NCBI GenBank assembly: GCA_903896545.1
Contig: CAITYF010000108.1
Coordinates: 1 to 64,000, forward strand
Reading direction: 5' to 3'
Length of the DNA stretch: 64,000 nucleotides
From: an uncultured Myxococcales bacterium
Lineage (GTDB): Bacteria > Myxococcota_A > UBA9042
The translations under genes and the position numbers were made by a program. The notes below the pieces were generated by a model, which was not told the origin of the DNA, did not search any database, and saw only the letters and a program-made list of their open reading frames with translations. Numbering within the stretch: position 1 is the stretch's first letter; every line of letters starts with the position of its first letter. Positions 50,320-59,165 of this stretch are shown here, piece by piece.

Positions 50320-51834
50320 CTACCTCCCCTCCCCCACCATCAACCCCGCCGTCCGCCGCGCCATCGTCATAATCGCCAGTTGCGGGTTCACGCCCAGGCT
50401 CGACGGCATCACGCTGCCGCAGCCGAGGTACAGTCCCTGCGTGCCCCACACGCGTCCGTGGTCGTCGACGACCGAGCGCTGCGGGTCCACACCCATCTGA
50501 CAGGTGCCCAGCGGGTGCTGCGACGAGCACTCCATCTGCCGACCGTGGACTTCCTCCAGCGGGAAGTTCTTCAACGAATCCGCGGTCTGCCCCGGAACGC
50601 CAAAGACCGGCAGGAAGATCTCCTTCGCGCCCGCTTCAAACCAGAACGAGGCCATGCGGCGCAGCAGCACCGGAATCCGCGCGCGGTCCCGCGGCGAACT
50701 GCGGTAGGTCATGATGGGCTCGCGGCCAAGGCCGGGGCGAACGGTGCCGGTGGCGTCGTCGTGGAGCATGCCGCCGAAGATGGCGAGGTGGTCCAACTGG
50801 TTGCGCAACTTGCCGTGCGCCGTGCCAAAGCCGGGCATCGTCGCGGCGAGCACGCCGGTGGGCACAGAAACCGAGTTGAAGAGCATGCCGTCGGTTTTCT
50901 CGTAGAAATCGCCATACGCCGACTGCATCGCGCCTTCCCAGCCGCGCACGGGCTCGTCGAAACGCGCGATGACGCGAAAGCTGGGATGCAGCGACAAGTG
51001 CTTGCCCAGGACCGGATTCTTGAAACCGCTCTTCGCCAAAATCAGCGGGTTGAACATCGCGCCCGCGGCCAAGACCACGCGCTTGGCGCGTACGCTGAAC
51101 GGCCGTGACGGGCGCTGCGTGTCAAAGTCGAGGATGCGACCGGAGACGCCCGTGGCGCGCGTGCCGCTGAACTCGACCTTGCCGACCAAGCAGCCGGTGT
51201 AGAGGCGGGCGCCGGCGGCGAGGGCGCGCGGCAAATACGCGATGTCGACGCTCAACTTCGCCTTGTGCGCGCAGCCGAAGTTGCAGCGACCACAGCCGTG
51301 GCAGCCGCGCGTGTTGCGGCGCATGGGCTTGAGCGGCGCGGCGATTTTGCTGAAGCCTTCGCCAAAAAGCTCGGTGCCGCGCGAGCGCATGTTCGCGGGA
51401 ACCTCCTCAACGTGGACGTCGCGCTCGACCTCGGTGAACCACGGGTCCATCTTCTCCGGCGTGAGATCCGTCAGGCCTTCTTTGACCCAGCCGTCCAGCA
51501 CGTGGTCGGGAATACGGAAGCAGACGCCGCCGGTGAGCGTCGATGAGCCACCCAAGCAGCGACCGGCCGTGACGTTGATGCTGGGTGAATCGCCCAAGCC
51601 GACGGCCAAGGTGACCGCGCCGTCGCGCCACGTGTGGCGAATCGATTCCGACGGGCGCATCGCGCCGGTGTTGGGCACGTGCGGACCTTCTTCCAGAACG
51701 ACGACGTCGTAGCCGGCTTCAGCCAAAGTCGTCGCGATGACCGCGCCGCCAGCGCCAGAACCGACGACAACGACGTCGCAATCCAAGCGCAATTCACCGG
51801 CTAAGCGGCTTGCAGACTGCAGGGAACCGGCCAT
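50320..51834 (-). CDS. GMC-family oxidoreductase
   Basis: CDVVVVGSGAGGAVIATTLAEAGYDVVVLEEGP...GRCLGGSSTLTGGVCFR...HPLGTCQMGVDP...NPQLAIMTMARRTA. Confidence 0.92.
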   Translation of the reverse strand: MAGSLQSASRLAGELRLDCDVVVVGSGAGGAVIATTLAEAGYDVVVLEEGPHVPNTGAMRPSESIRHTWRDGAVTLAVGLGDSPSINVTAGRCLGGSSTLTGGVCFRIPDHVLDGWVKEGLTDLTPEKMDPWFTEVERDVHVEEVPANMRSRGTELFGEGFSKIAAPLKPMRRNTRGCHGCGRCNFGCAHKAKLSVDIAYLPRALAAGARLYTGCLVGKVEFSGTRATGVSGRILDFDTQRPSRPFSVRAKRVVLAAGAMFNPLILAKSGFKNPVLGKHLSLHPSFRVIARFDEPVRGWEGAMQSAYGDFYEKTDGMLFNSVSVPTGVLAATMPGFGTAHGKLRNQLDHLAIFGGMLHDDATGTVRPGLGREPIMTYRSSPRDRARIPVLLRRMASFWFEAGAKEIFLPVFGVPGQTADSLKNFPLEEVHGRQMECSSQHPLGTCQMGVDPQRSVVDDHGRVWGTQGLYLGCGSVMPSSLGVNPQLAIMTMARRTAGLMVGEGR

Positions 51835-52325
51835 TACGCCACCTCCTTACACGCCGGCACCGTGCGCGTTTCCGTTTGCGTATCGGGATGTTCAAACCAA
51901 ATCATGCACAGCATCGCCTTGACCGCGAGCGCAGCGGGACCCAGCGGCGAGTGCTCCATCCGCTCCAGCGCCAGCACGCGGCGCTTCACGGGCAGCCACG
52001 CAAATGGCAGCGGCGTGAACACGAACAGCGGCGTCAGCCACGTCAGCGCAAACAAGGACGCCCGCAGAATCAGGTGCGCACGACCGGTCGCGGTCACCAT
52101 GAAGCGCAGAAAGTCGTCGGCCGCCCAGTCCAAACGGGCCGGATCAGGCGGCGTTTCGTCGTCAAACAGCGCTTCGGCCACCGCGCGCACTGCGCGACGC
52201 ACGCGCGGTGGCGGCAGCACCAGCTTGCGATTGGCGACGTCGTCCTGCGGCGAAGGCGGCGGCAGCAGCCCCAGGTGCTCGCGACCCGGCGGACCGATGT
52301 TGGACGGCTGCAGTTCTGCTTGCAT
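51834..52325 (-). CDS. Small protein upstream of and overlapping the GMC oxidoreductase gene (possible accessory subunit)
   Basis: 1-nt TAATG overlap with the GMC start; LDWAADDFLRFMVTATGRAHLILRASLFALTWLTPLF. Confidence 0.6.
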   Translation of the reverse strand: MQAELQPSNIGPPGREHLGLLPPPSPQDDVANRKLVLPPPRVRRAVRAVAEALFDDETPPDPARLDWAADDFLRFMVTATGRAHLILRASLFALTWLTPLFVFTPLPFAWLPVKRRVLALERMEHSPLGPAALAVKAMLCMIWFEHPDTQTETRTVPACKEVA

Positions 52326-52343
52326 GTCGGGACCTTTGCGCGA

Positions 52344-53270
52344 TTACTTCGCGAGATTCAGCAGCTCACCCAGATCCGGCAGGAGCAGCAGCTCCACGCG
52401 ACGGTTTCGCTTCTTGCCGTCGTCCGTGTCGTTGCTCGCCACCGGCATGTGCGGACCGTAGCCGCCCGCGCTCAGATTCTTGGCCGGCACGCCGTCTGCC
52501 ACCAGCGTCTCCACAACCGACACCGCGCGCGCCACCGACAGCCGCCAGTTCAGCGCGTCTGCGCCCGTCGTGTCCGTGTGACCGGCAACCTGGAAGCGGC
52601 GATCCGAAAGTCCCTGCAGCGCCGCCGCCAGCTCCGCCAGCACCGGCTTCGCCTCGGGCTTCAGGTCGCTTTTGCCGGTGTCAAAGAGAATGTCGCTCTG
52701 CAGTTCGATGATGAGAAACCCGCGCGCCACGTTCACTTTCAGCTTGCCGGAATCGACCAGCTTCTGCAGCTTCTGCCGCACCGCGGAGATGTTGCTCTCA
52801 ATCTTCTGCAGCCGATCCTGCACGATCTTCAGATCCGCGCCCTGCCGCTCGCCGTCCGCCTTCAGCTTGGCGTTTTCCTTCTGCAGCGCGTCGCGCGCCG
52901 CGGTCAGCTCCAGTTTCGCCTTCTTCAGCGCGTCCGCGTCGATCTGGCACTGCGCCAAGTCGCGCGAGCAATTGCCACCGATCTTGGACATCTTCTCCAG
53001 CTTCTGGTCACAGTTCTTGAACGCGTCCGACGCCGCCATCTTCTCGCGAATGCAGGTCGACAGTTCGTCGTTCTTGGCCGCGTATCGCGCCTCGGCGTCC
53101 TGCAGCTTCTTGTCGAGCGCGACCTTCTGCGCCTCCAACTGCTCCTGCTGACCGCGCATCGCGCTCAAGTCTTTGTCATACGCCTCGCGCGACACGGCGA
53201 AGTTGCAGCCCGTCGTCAGCGCGCCCAGCGCCGCGAGGCCGAGCAGAATCTTGAATTGTTTCCTCATCAT
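52344..53270 (-). CDS. OmpA-family lipoprotein with coiled coil
   Basis: LGLAALGALTTGCNF; SDILFDTGKSDLKPEAKPVLAELAAAL...FQVAGHTDTTGADALNWRLSVARA. Confidence 0.92.
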   Translation of the reverse strand: MMRKQFKILLGLAALGALTTGCNFAVSREAYDKDLSAMRGQQEQLEAQKVALDKKLQDAEARYAAKNDELSTCIREKMAASDAFKNCDQKLEKMSKIGGNCSRDLAQCQIDADALKKAKLELTAARDALQKENAKLKADGERQGADLKIVQDRLQKIESNISAVRQKLQKLVDSGKLKVNVARGFLIIELQSDILFDTGKSDLKPEAKPVLAELAAALQGLSDRRFQVAGHTDTTGADALNWRLSVARAVSVVETLVADGVPAKNLSAGGYGPHMPVASNDTDDGKKRNRRVELLLLPDLGELLNLAK

Positions 53271-53285
53271 CCTTCTCCTGGTTCA

Positions 53286-54998
53286 TTACAGTTCGCGGGA
53301 TCGCAAAAGCGAGAACAACACGACAACAAACGCGATCAGTCCCTGCACGGCGCACAGCACCGCGTACCACACCATCGCCGAACGCCAATCTGGCGCGGCA
53401 ATCGCCTGGGGCAACGTGATCGTGAAGATCACCCACGCCGTGATGCCGTAGGCAGACACCAGCCCGCGGTTCACGCTGCGCTCATGGCGGATCGCGCGAC
53501 GTTCGGCGTCGGGATCGCGCACGTTCAAGACGAGTTCACCCGCCTTCGCCCGACGGAGCAAACCGCGAATCTCGCCGGGCAGCACGCGCAGGAGCCCGGT
53601 GTAGTCGTGCAGCACGCGGTAGAGCTTGCGCGTGTGCGTCTTGGGATCGAGCATCCGCCGCGCGTAGAGCTCCACCAAGTGCGGACGCAGTTCTTCCAAC
53701 GGGTTGAACGCCGGGTAGATTTCCTGCGCGATCCCTTCCACGGTCGAGATCGACTTGCCGATCAGGATCAGCTCGACCGGCAGCCGCACGTGGTAGCGCA
53801 CGACGGCTTCAAACACCTCAGAAATGAACACGCCAATGTCGAGCTGCGCCAGCGTACGGCCGTTGTAGCGCGCCATAATCTCGGCGATTTCGCCCTGCAT
53901 GGCGCGTACGTTCACGGTGTCGTCGACAAGGCCGAGGTCGATGAACTGCGTCACGAGCATTTCGGTGTCGGACAAGAGGAGCGCAACCAGAAAGCTCAGC
54001 AGATCGTCGATGGTATCGCGATCGACCGAGCCCATCATGCCAAAATCGATGAGCGCGATGCGTCCGTCGGGCAGGATGAAGAAGTTGCCGGGGTGCGGGT
54101 CGGCGTGGAAGAAGCCGTGCTCGAAGATCGAGCGGATGATGATCTCCGTGCCGGATTTGGCGATCACTTCGCCGGAAATTCCGTGTTCGGCGAGCTTGTC
54201 GAGGTTGTTGACCTTGAAGCCGTCGATGAATTCCATCGTGAGCACGCGGCGGGTCGACAGTTCCGGGTAGGTGATCGGCAAGTGCAAGCGCGGGTCGTCG
54301 GCAAAATTGCGGCGGAACCGTTCGATGTTGTCCAGTTCGCCCGTGAAGTCGGTTTCGCGCCGCAAGCCGCGGGCAAACTGCTCAATCGCGTCAACCGGGC
54401 GGAACGCCACGGCTTCGGGCACACGCTCTTCAATCAGGCGCGCCATCATCGCCAGCAGATCCAGATCCGTGCGAATCGCCGCGTCCAGCCCCGGACGCTG
54501 CACTTTGACAACGACGGCTTGACCGTCCGCGAGCGCAGCACGGTGCACCTGACCGATGGAAGCGGCGGCAATCGGCTTCTCGTCAAAGCGGCTGTAAAGC
54601 TCCGTCAGCGGCTTGCCAAGCTCGGACTCGACGATCTGCTTCACGTCGTCAAAACCGAAGGGCGCGACGTTGTCCTGAAGTTTACGCAACTCAAAAATCA
54701 GCGACATCGGGATCAGGTCGGGACGCGTCGCGGCGACCTGCCCCAACTTCACGAACGTCGGGCCGAGCTCCTCACAGCAGTGGCGAATGCGGATTTCCCA
54801 GGTCAACTGCTCCATCGCCGAGTCTTCGGAATCAGCCAGCGCCATGCCGCGCGTCGTCGGGCTCGCGTACTTGTCCAAGCCCGCGCGCACCAAATAGTGG
54901 CCAAAACCGTGACGCCCGGCGACCGCGAGCACTTGTCGCAACCGCGCGAGATTGCGTGCGTACTGCGGCAGCTTGAGCAGTTGGGCGATCGCGCTCAT
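53286..54998 (-). CDS. AarF/ABC1/UbiB-family kinase-like protein
   Basis: LGPTFVKLGQVAATRPDLIP...KPIAAASIGQVHRAALADGQAVVVKVQRPG...FFHADPHPGNFFILPDGRIALIDFGMMG. Confidence 0.95.
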   Translation of the reverse strand: MSAIAQLLKLPQYARNLARLRQVLAVAGRHGFGHYLVRAGLDKYASPTTRGMALADSEDSAMEQLTWEIRIRHCCEELGPTFVKLGQVAATRPDLIPMSLIFELRKLQDNVAPFGFDDVKQIVESELGKPLTELYSRFDEKPIAAASIGQVHRAALADGQAVVVKVQRPGLDAAIRTDLDLLAMMARLIEERVPEAVAFRPVDAIEQFARGLRRETDFTGELDNIERFRRNFADDPRLHLPITYPELSTRRVLTMEFIDGFKVNNLDKLAEHGISGEVIAKSGTEIIIRSIFEHGFFHADPHPGNFFILPDGRIALIDFGMMGSVDRDTIDDLLSFLVALLLSDTEMLVTQFIDLGLVDDTVNVRAMQGEIAEIMARYNGRTLAQLDIGVFISEVFEAVVRYHVRLPVELILIGKSISTVEGIAQEIYPAFNPLEELRPHLVELYARRMLDPKTHTRKLYRVLHDYTGLLRVLPGEIRGLLRRAKAGELVLNVRDPDAERRAIRHERSVNRGLVSAYGITAWVIFTITLPQAIAAPDWRSAMVWYAVLCAVQGLIAFVVVLFSLLRSREL

Positions 54999-55381
54999 GG
55001 CTCAACCTCCGGCTCAATCACGACATCCGAACGCTTTACCGCAGCTTCCGCTGCAGCCTTCTGGACTTCCGCACGCGCAGCTTCCGCAGCTTTTTGCGCG
55101 GCGTCCACAGCAGCGCGTCCCACACCGGCAAAGGCATCGCGTACTTCTGGCCAGCGCGCCGTCAGTTCACGCACCGCGACCGTGACAACGTCGGCGTACG
55201 GCGCACCTTCCGCCTCGGCTTTCTGCAAGTTCGCCGTCAGTTCTGCGCGCAGCTTGGCCAGTTGTTCAGGCTTCAACGCGCCAGCGCGCTCGATCGGGCC
55301 AAAGACCAGATCGACTTTGCCTGCGAGGAGTTGCTTGGCGATGAGCCCGCCCAAGCCGCGTTCAAGCGCTTGCCGCCACAT
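54995..55381 (-). CDS. Ala-rich helical hypothetical protein
   Basis: ATGA overlap with the AarF gene; AAVDAAQKAAEAARAEVQKAAAEAAVKRSDVV. Confidence 0.55.
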   Translation of the reverse strand: MWRQALERGLGGLIAKQLLAGKVDLVFGPIERAGALKPEQLAKLRAELTANLQKAEAEGAPYADVVTVAVRELTARWPEVRDAFAGVGRAAVDAAQKAAEAARAEVQKAAAEAAVKRSDVVIEPEVEP

Positions 55382-55396
55382 GCACGGCCTCCACGA

Positions 55397-55864
55397 TCAA
55401 AGAGAGCAGCGCTTGATGCGCCACAGGTTGTTGTTGTTCGGGTCGAGATAGACCGAACACGGCGTCGGCATTTCCCGCTGGCGGTTGGCGACGAAGTAGT
55501 CGTAGCCCACTTCACCCTGCATCTCGCGAAAGTCCACGAGATTGAAGCACTTGGACGAGTCAAGATACAGGTTCACTTGGCGGCGCATACGCGACCAGTT
55601 GCCTTCCCGCCAGGACCGCAGCGCCGCGGGCGTACGTTCGCTGGAGTGCAGAAGCTTCTGAAACGCGAGCCAGCCGCGCTCTTCGTCGGTATCGGCCGCC
55701 GCGGCCAGCGCTTGGGCGATGACCCACTCCGCGGTTTCCTCTTCAGGCGCGCAGATGTGCAAGCCAAAGATGCGCATGCGGGTCTTGTCGATGGTGTCGC
55801 AGCCCGACGCCGCAACACAGGCAAACGCAAGGAGAAATGCCACGACTTGGACAGGCAACCGCAT
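55397..55864 (-). CDS. Hypothetical lipoprotein
   Basis: MRLPVQVVAFLLAFACVAASGCDTIDK lipobox; start at 55864 rather than the 56377 ORF start. Confidence 0.65.
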   Translation of the reverse strand: MRLPVQVVAFLLAFACVAASGCDTIDKTRMRIFGLHICAPEEETAEWVIAQALAAAADTDEERGWLAFQKLLHSSERTPAALRSWREGNWSRMRRQVNLYLDSSKCFNLVDFREMQGEVGYDYFVANRQREMPTPCSVYLDPNNNNLWRIKRCSL

Positions 55865-55985
55865 GATCGCACTCCACCGGCGACACGTCGCCAGCGTCAG
55901 AGTAGCCCTGACGTTCGGGCATGTCGACTTCTCACGCGGAATTGCAAGAACGCGGAACGGCAAACGAGAAAGGTCCACGTTCTGA

Positions 55986-56014
55986 TTGCGCCGACCTGTT
56001 GAAGCGCCTACACT
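55986..56014 (+). promoter_or_regulatory. Candidate promoter
   Basis: TTGCGC, 17-nt spacer, TACACT; 34 nt upstream of the ATG at 56049. Confidence 0.35.
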
Positions 56015-56048
56015 CTTGCGCCCGCACCTTTGCGGGTTTGGGAAGAAA

Positions 56049-56528
56049 ATGACCATCCACCGTCGAACTGCCGCTGACGCGCGACCCTCTGTTGGCCGCG
56101 ACTGCGACGCCTGGTGTTCGCGCTGCAACCTCTCGCTTGAACACACGATTATCGCGATGGTCGGGCTGGAAATCGTCCGCGTCAAGTGCGGAACCTGCAA
56201 CTCCGAACACAAGTACAAGTCGATTCGAGAGGTCGTGGACGCGCCCGCCAAGACCGCGAAGGCAAAGGCCGTCGCTTCGAGCAACGCGCGCCCGCGCTCG
56301 GCCGTCAGCGCGCCGCCGCCGAGCAACGCCAGCCGCCTGTTGTGGACCCGTTCCATGGGCGACCGCGACCGCGCCAAGGCCCTGCCCTACACGCCCGCGC
56401 TCATCGCCTCGCCGGGCAGCCTGATCGACCACAAGCAGTTCGGCTACGGCATCGTGGACGCGGTCATCGACGGCAAGTCGCGCGTCCTCTTCGAAGACGG
56501 CTACAAAGTGCTGGTCACTGGCCGGTAA
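56049..56528 (+). CDS. Zinc-ribbon-like hypothetical protein
   Basis: CSRCNLSLEHTIIAMVGLEIVRVKCGTCNSEHKYK; C-terminal LIDHKQFGYGIVDAVIDGKSRVLFEDGYKVLV. Confidence 0.65.
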   Translation: MTIHRRTAADARPSVGRDCDAWCSRCNLSLEHTIIAMVGLEIVRVKCGTCNSEHKYKSIREVVDAPAKTAKAKAVASSNARPRSAVSAPPPSNASRLLWTRSMGDRDRAKALPYTPALIASPGSLIDHKQFGYGIVDAVIDGKSRVLFEDGYKVLVTGR

Positions 56529-56588
56529 ACCGTTGGCCGCGTCGCCTAAAATCTGCTAACTTGGCGGTCGTCTGGCGTACGGTGAAGC

Positions 56589-58832
56589 GTGACGGAACTT
56601 GAGCTACGCAACCTCTTCTCGTTCACCATGGGCATCGCGGTGCTCGCGGGCGGCGCATGGGCCATCAAACGGTGGTTGTCCGGCGGCAAGACGACAGCGA
56701 CGCCCCCGACGCAGCCCGCGCCCGACGGCGCCGTTGCGGAGGCTGTTCAGGCCGGAAACTGGCTGAAAGCCGCGCGGTTGTCTCTGGACGCGGGCGATTG
56801 GCGTTCCGCTGCCGACCACTTCATCAGCGCCCAAAGGCCGTTGGACGCTGGCCGCGCGCTGCGTAAAGGCGAGGCGTGGCTTGAGGCGGCGGCGCAGTTT
56901 GAGAAAGGCCGCGATCTCGCGAGCGCCGCTCAGGCGTACTTGAAAGCGGGTAAGAAAGACGAGGCGCTGCGGGCGCTGGAACAGACCGAGGACCTGCAAG
57001 CGGCGGCGGATTTGGCCGAGCAACTGGGTGACTTGCGGCGGGCCGCGCAGATCTACCAGCGGATGGGCCGTGTGCCGGAAGCGGCCGATCGGTTTCAGCG
57101 CGCGGGGGAAACGGTCAAGGCAGGCACGTTGCGCGGAGAGCTCGCCGAGCGCAACGAACAGTGGCGAGAAGCGGCGCAAGGCTGGGCGCAAGCGCAACTG
57201 TGGGACCGCGCGATCACCTGCCTGGATCGCGTCGGCGACGATCGCGGTGCGGCGCAATTGCTGCAGCGTCTGGGGAAAATCGAGCCGGCCGCAGAACGCC
57301 TCACACGCGCGGGCGCCTTCGCCGAAGCGGCCGCACTGTATGAGCAGAAAGGACTCTTTCGCAAGGCAGCAATGTCACACCAAAAGGCAGGCGACACGGA
57401 GCGCGCGATCCGTTGCCTGACCTTGGAAGGTGACAAGATCGCCGTCATCAAGTTGCGCCAGGCGCTGGGTCAGACCGAAGAAGCGTTGCGCGTGGCGCAG
57501 GCCGTCAGTCCAACGGATGGTGCGTACGTCGAGGCAACGCAAATCGTCGCGATCATTCACATCAACCGCGGAGAAACGGCCGCGGCGGCGCGTGCCCTGC
57601 TTGTGCTGCTGGACGCGCCACTGCCGACGGCGACCAAAGTGGCGACCGGACGGCGGGCCGCGGAGCTGTTCCTCGAACTGCGCGACGTCGTTCGCGGGCG
57701 GCAGGTGTTGGATAAACTCGCGGGGATGATTCAGCCAGGTTCAGACGAGGAAAGCTGGGTGCTGAACGTGCAGAAGGCGTTTGCCGAGCTTCCGGTCGAA
57801 CAAGCGCGGGAGACGCCACCTTCAGGAGCTCACACCGCCTCGGCAACACCGACGCTGGCGATGAGTCTTGCCAACGCCGAGAGCACCGAGTCGTTCGACG
57901 ACACGCCAGCGGTCGGCGAACAAACCGCGATTTATCCCGGCGGCAAGGGTGAAAAGCGACGGCAGTCTTCATCGGAAATTCCCCTCATCACCGATGGTTG
58001 GCCGACTGGCGTCCCCGAAGCCCTGTCGTCACGCTACGGTGAGCTGGAGCGCTTGGGACAAGGCGGCAACGGCGTCGTGTTCCGCGCGACCGACAAATTG
58101 CTCGGTCGACAAGTCGTGCTGAAGTTCATGATTCAGGGTTCGATGCCCTCCGAGACGGCGCGCAAATACTTCCTGCGCGAAGTGAAATTGTCGGCGAGTC
58201 TCAACCACCCGAACATCGTGCACATTTACGACATGGGCAACACCGACGACGTGCTCTGGTACGCGATGGAGTTCGTCGACGGCGTGCCGCTCACGGCACA
58301 TCTGGCACTGGGGCAGCCGATTCGCGACATCGTCTTTCTGATGAGCGTTGTGGATCAGCTGTGTGCGGCGCTGGATCACGCGCACGCGCAAGGGCTCGTG
58401 CACCGCGACATCAAGCCGGACAACGTGCTGGTCGCCAATGATGGCACCGTCAAGCTGCTTGATTTTGGTTTGGCACGCGCGATGGACGAGGGCTTTGGCG
58501 AGCAGTCCGTGCTGGCAGGCACGCCGTACTACATGGCGCCGGAGCAGTTGGACGGCTCGGCGGTGGACCATCGCGCGGATATTTACGCGTTGGGCGTCGT
58601 GCTGTTCCGGATGTTCACGGGTCATCTGCCCTTTTCAGACGGCAACATCTTCGTCGCGCACGCTGTCGAACCGGTGCCGGACCCGCGGAAATACAACCGC
58701 GACCTGCCCAGCGACGCGGTGGCAGTCGTGATGAAGGCGATGGCGAAGAAGCCGGCGGAGCGGTACGCCAACTGTCGGCAGATCGCGCTGGACGTTCACG
58801 TCGCCTTGTTTGGGCATGTGCGTCAGGGGTAG
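56589..58832 (+). CDS. Ser/Thr protein kinase with N-terminal TM segment and TPR-like solenoid
   Basis: Kinase motifs LGQGGNGVVFRATD, VVLKFM, HRDIKPDNVLV, LLDFGLA, AGTPYYMAPEQ; N-terminal repeats such as DLRRAAQIYQRMGRVPEAADRFQRAG. Confidence 0.92.
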   Translation: MTELELRNLFSFTMGIAVLAGGAWAIKRWLSGGKTTATPPTQPAPDGAVAEAVQAGNWLKAARLSLDAGDWRSAADHFISAQRPLDAGRALRKGEAWLEAAAQFEKGRDLASAAQAYLKAGKKDEALRALEQTEDLQAAADLAEQLGDLRRAAQIYQRMGRVPEAADRFQRAGETVKAGTLRGELAERNEQWREAAQGWAQAQLWDRAITCLDRVGDDRGAAQLLQRLGKIEPAAERLTRAGAFAEAAALYEQKGLFRKAAMSHQKAGDTERAIRCLTLEGDKIAVIKLRQALGQTEEALRVAQAVSPTDGAYVEATQIVAIIHINRGETAAAARALLVLLDAPLPTATKVATGRRAAELFLELRDVVRGRQVLDKLAGMIQPGSDEESWVLNVQKAFAELPVEQARETPPSGAHTASATPTLAMSLANAESTESFDDTPAVGEQTAIYPGGKGEKRRQSSSEIPLITDGWPTGVPEALSSRYGELERLGQGGNGVVFRATDKLLGRQVVLKFMIQGSMPSETARKYFLREVKLSASLNHPNIVHIYDMGNTDDVLWYAMEFVDGVPLTAHLALGQPIRDIVFLMSVVDQLCAALDHAHAQGLVHRDIKPDNVLVANDGTVKLLDFGLARAMDEGFGEQSVLAGTPYYMAPEQLDGSAVDHRADIYALGVVLFRMFTGHLPFSDGNIFVAHAVEPVPDPRKYNRDLPSDAVAVVMKAMAKKPAERYANCRQIALDVHVALFGHVRQG

Positions 58833-59087
58833 CGTGAACGGCGCTTCGCTGTGGCGTCGCCTCAAACGGCTTCGCAAAATATTTTGAACCGCGCCGCGGC
58901 AAAAATCGCGAACGAACGAATACCATCCTGAAGGCAATGTCGGTGCCTTTGTTCGCAGCGAGACCTGGCGTACGGCAGGCGGAGCGCGGGCCCACAAACC
59001 AATGCCGGGCTGCCACGGGGATTGAGGAATCCCAACGGGCGGCCGAAGGCTGGCCGGGCAGCGAAAGCTGGGTTCCCGGGTGTGGAT

Positions 59088-59116
59088 AGGTGCGTCTGGC
59101 GCGAGCCAGAGCACCT
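59088..59116. other. Strong hairpin with GCGA tetraloop in convergent intergenic region
   Basis: AGGTGC-g-TCTGGC-GCGA-GCCAGA-GCACCT. Confidence 0.65.
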
Positions 59117-59165
59117 TTCGGCGGGGCGGCAAAGCGGGGCGGGCGGCCCCCGCGCGAGGGTCGAG

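Noticed and set aside
51810-55451. 1213-aa plus-strand ORF opposite the OmpA and AarF genes
   Set aside because: Spans several well-supported minus-strand genes and has antisense-type composition
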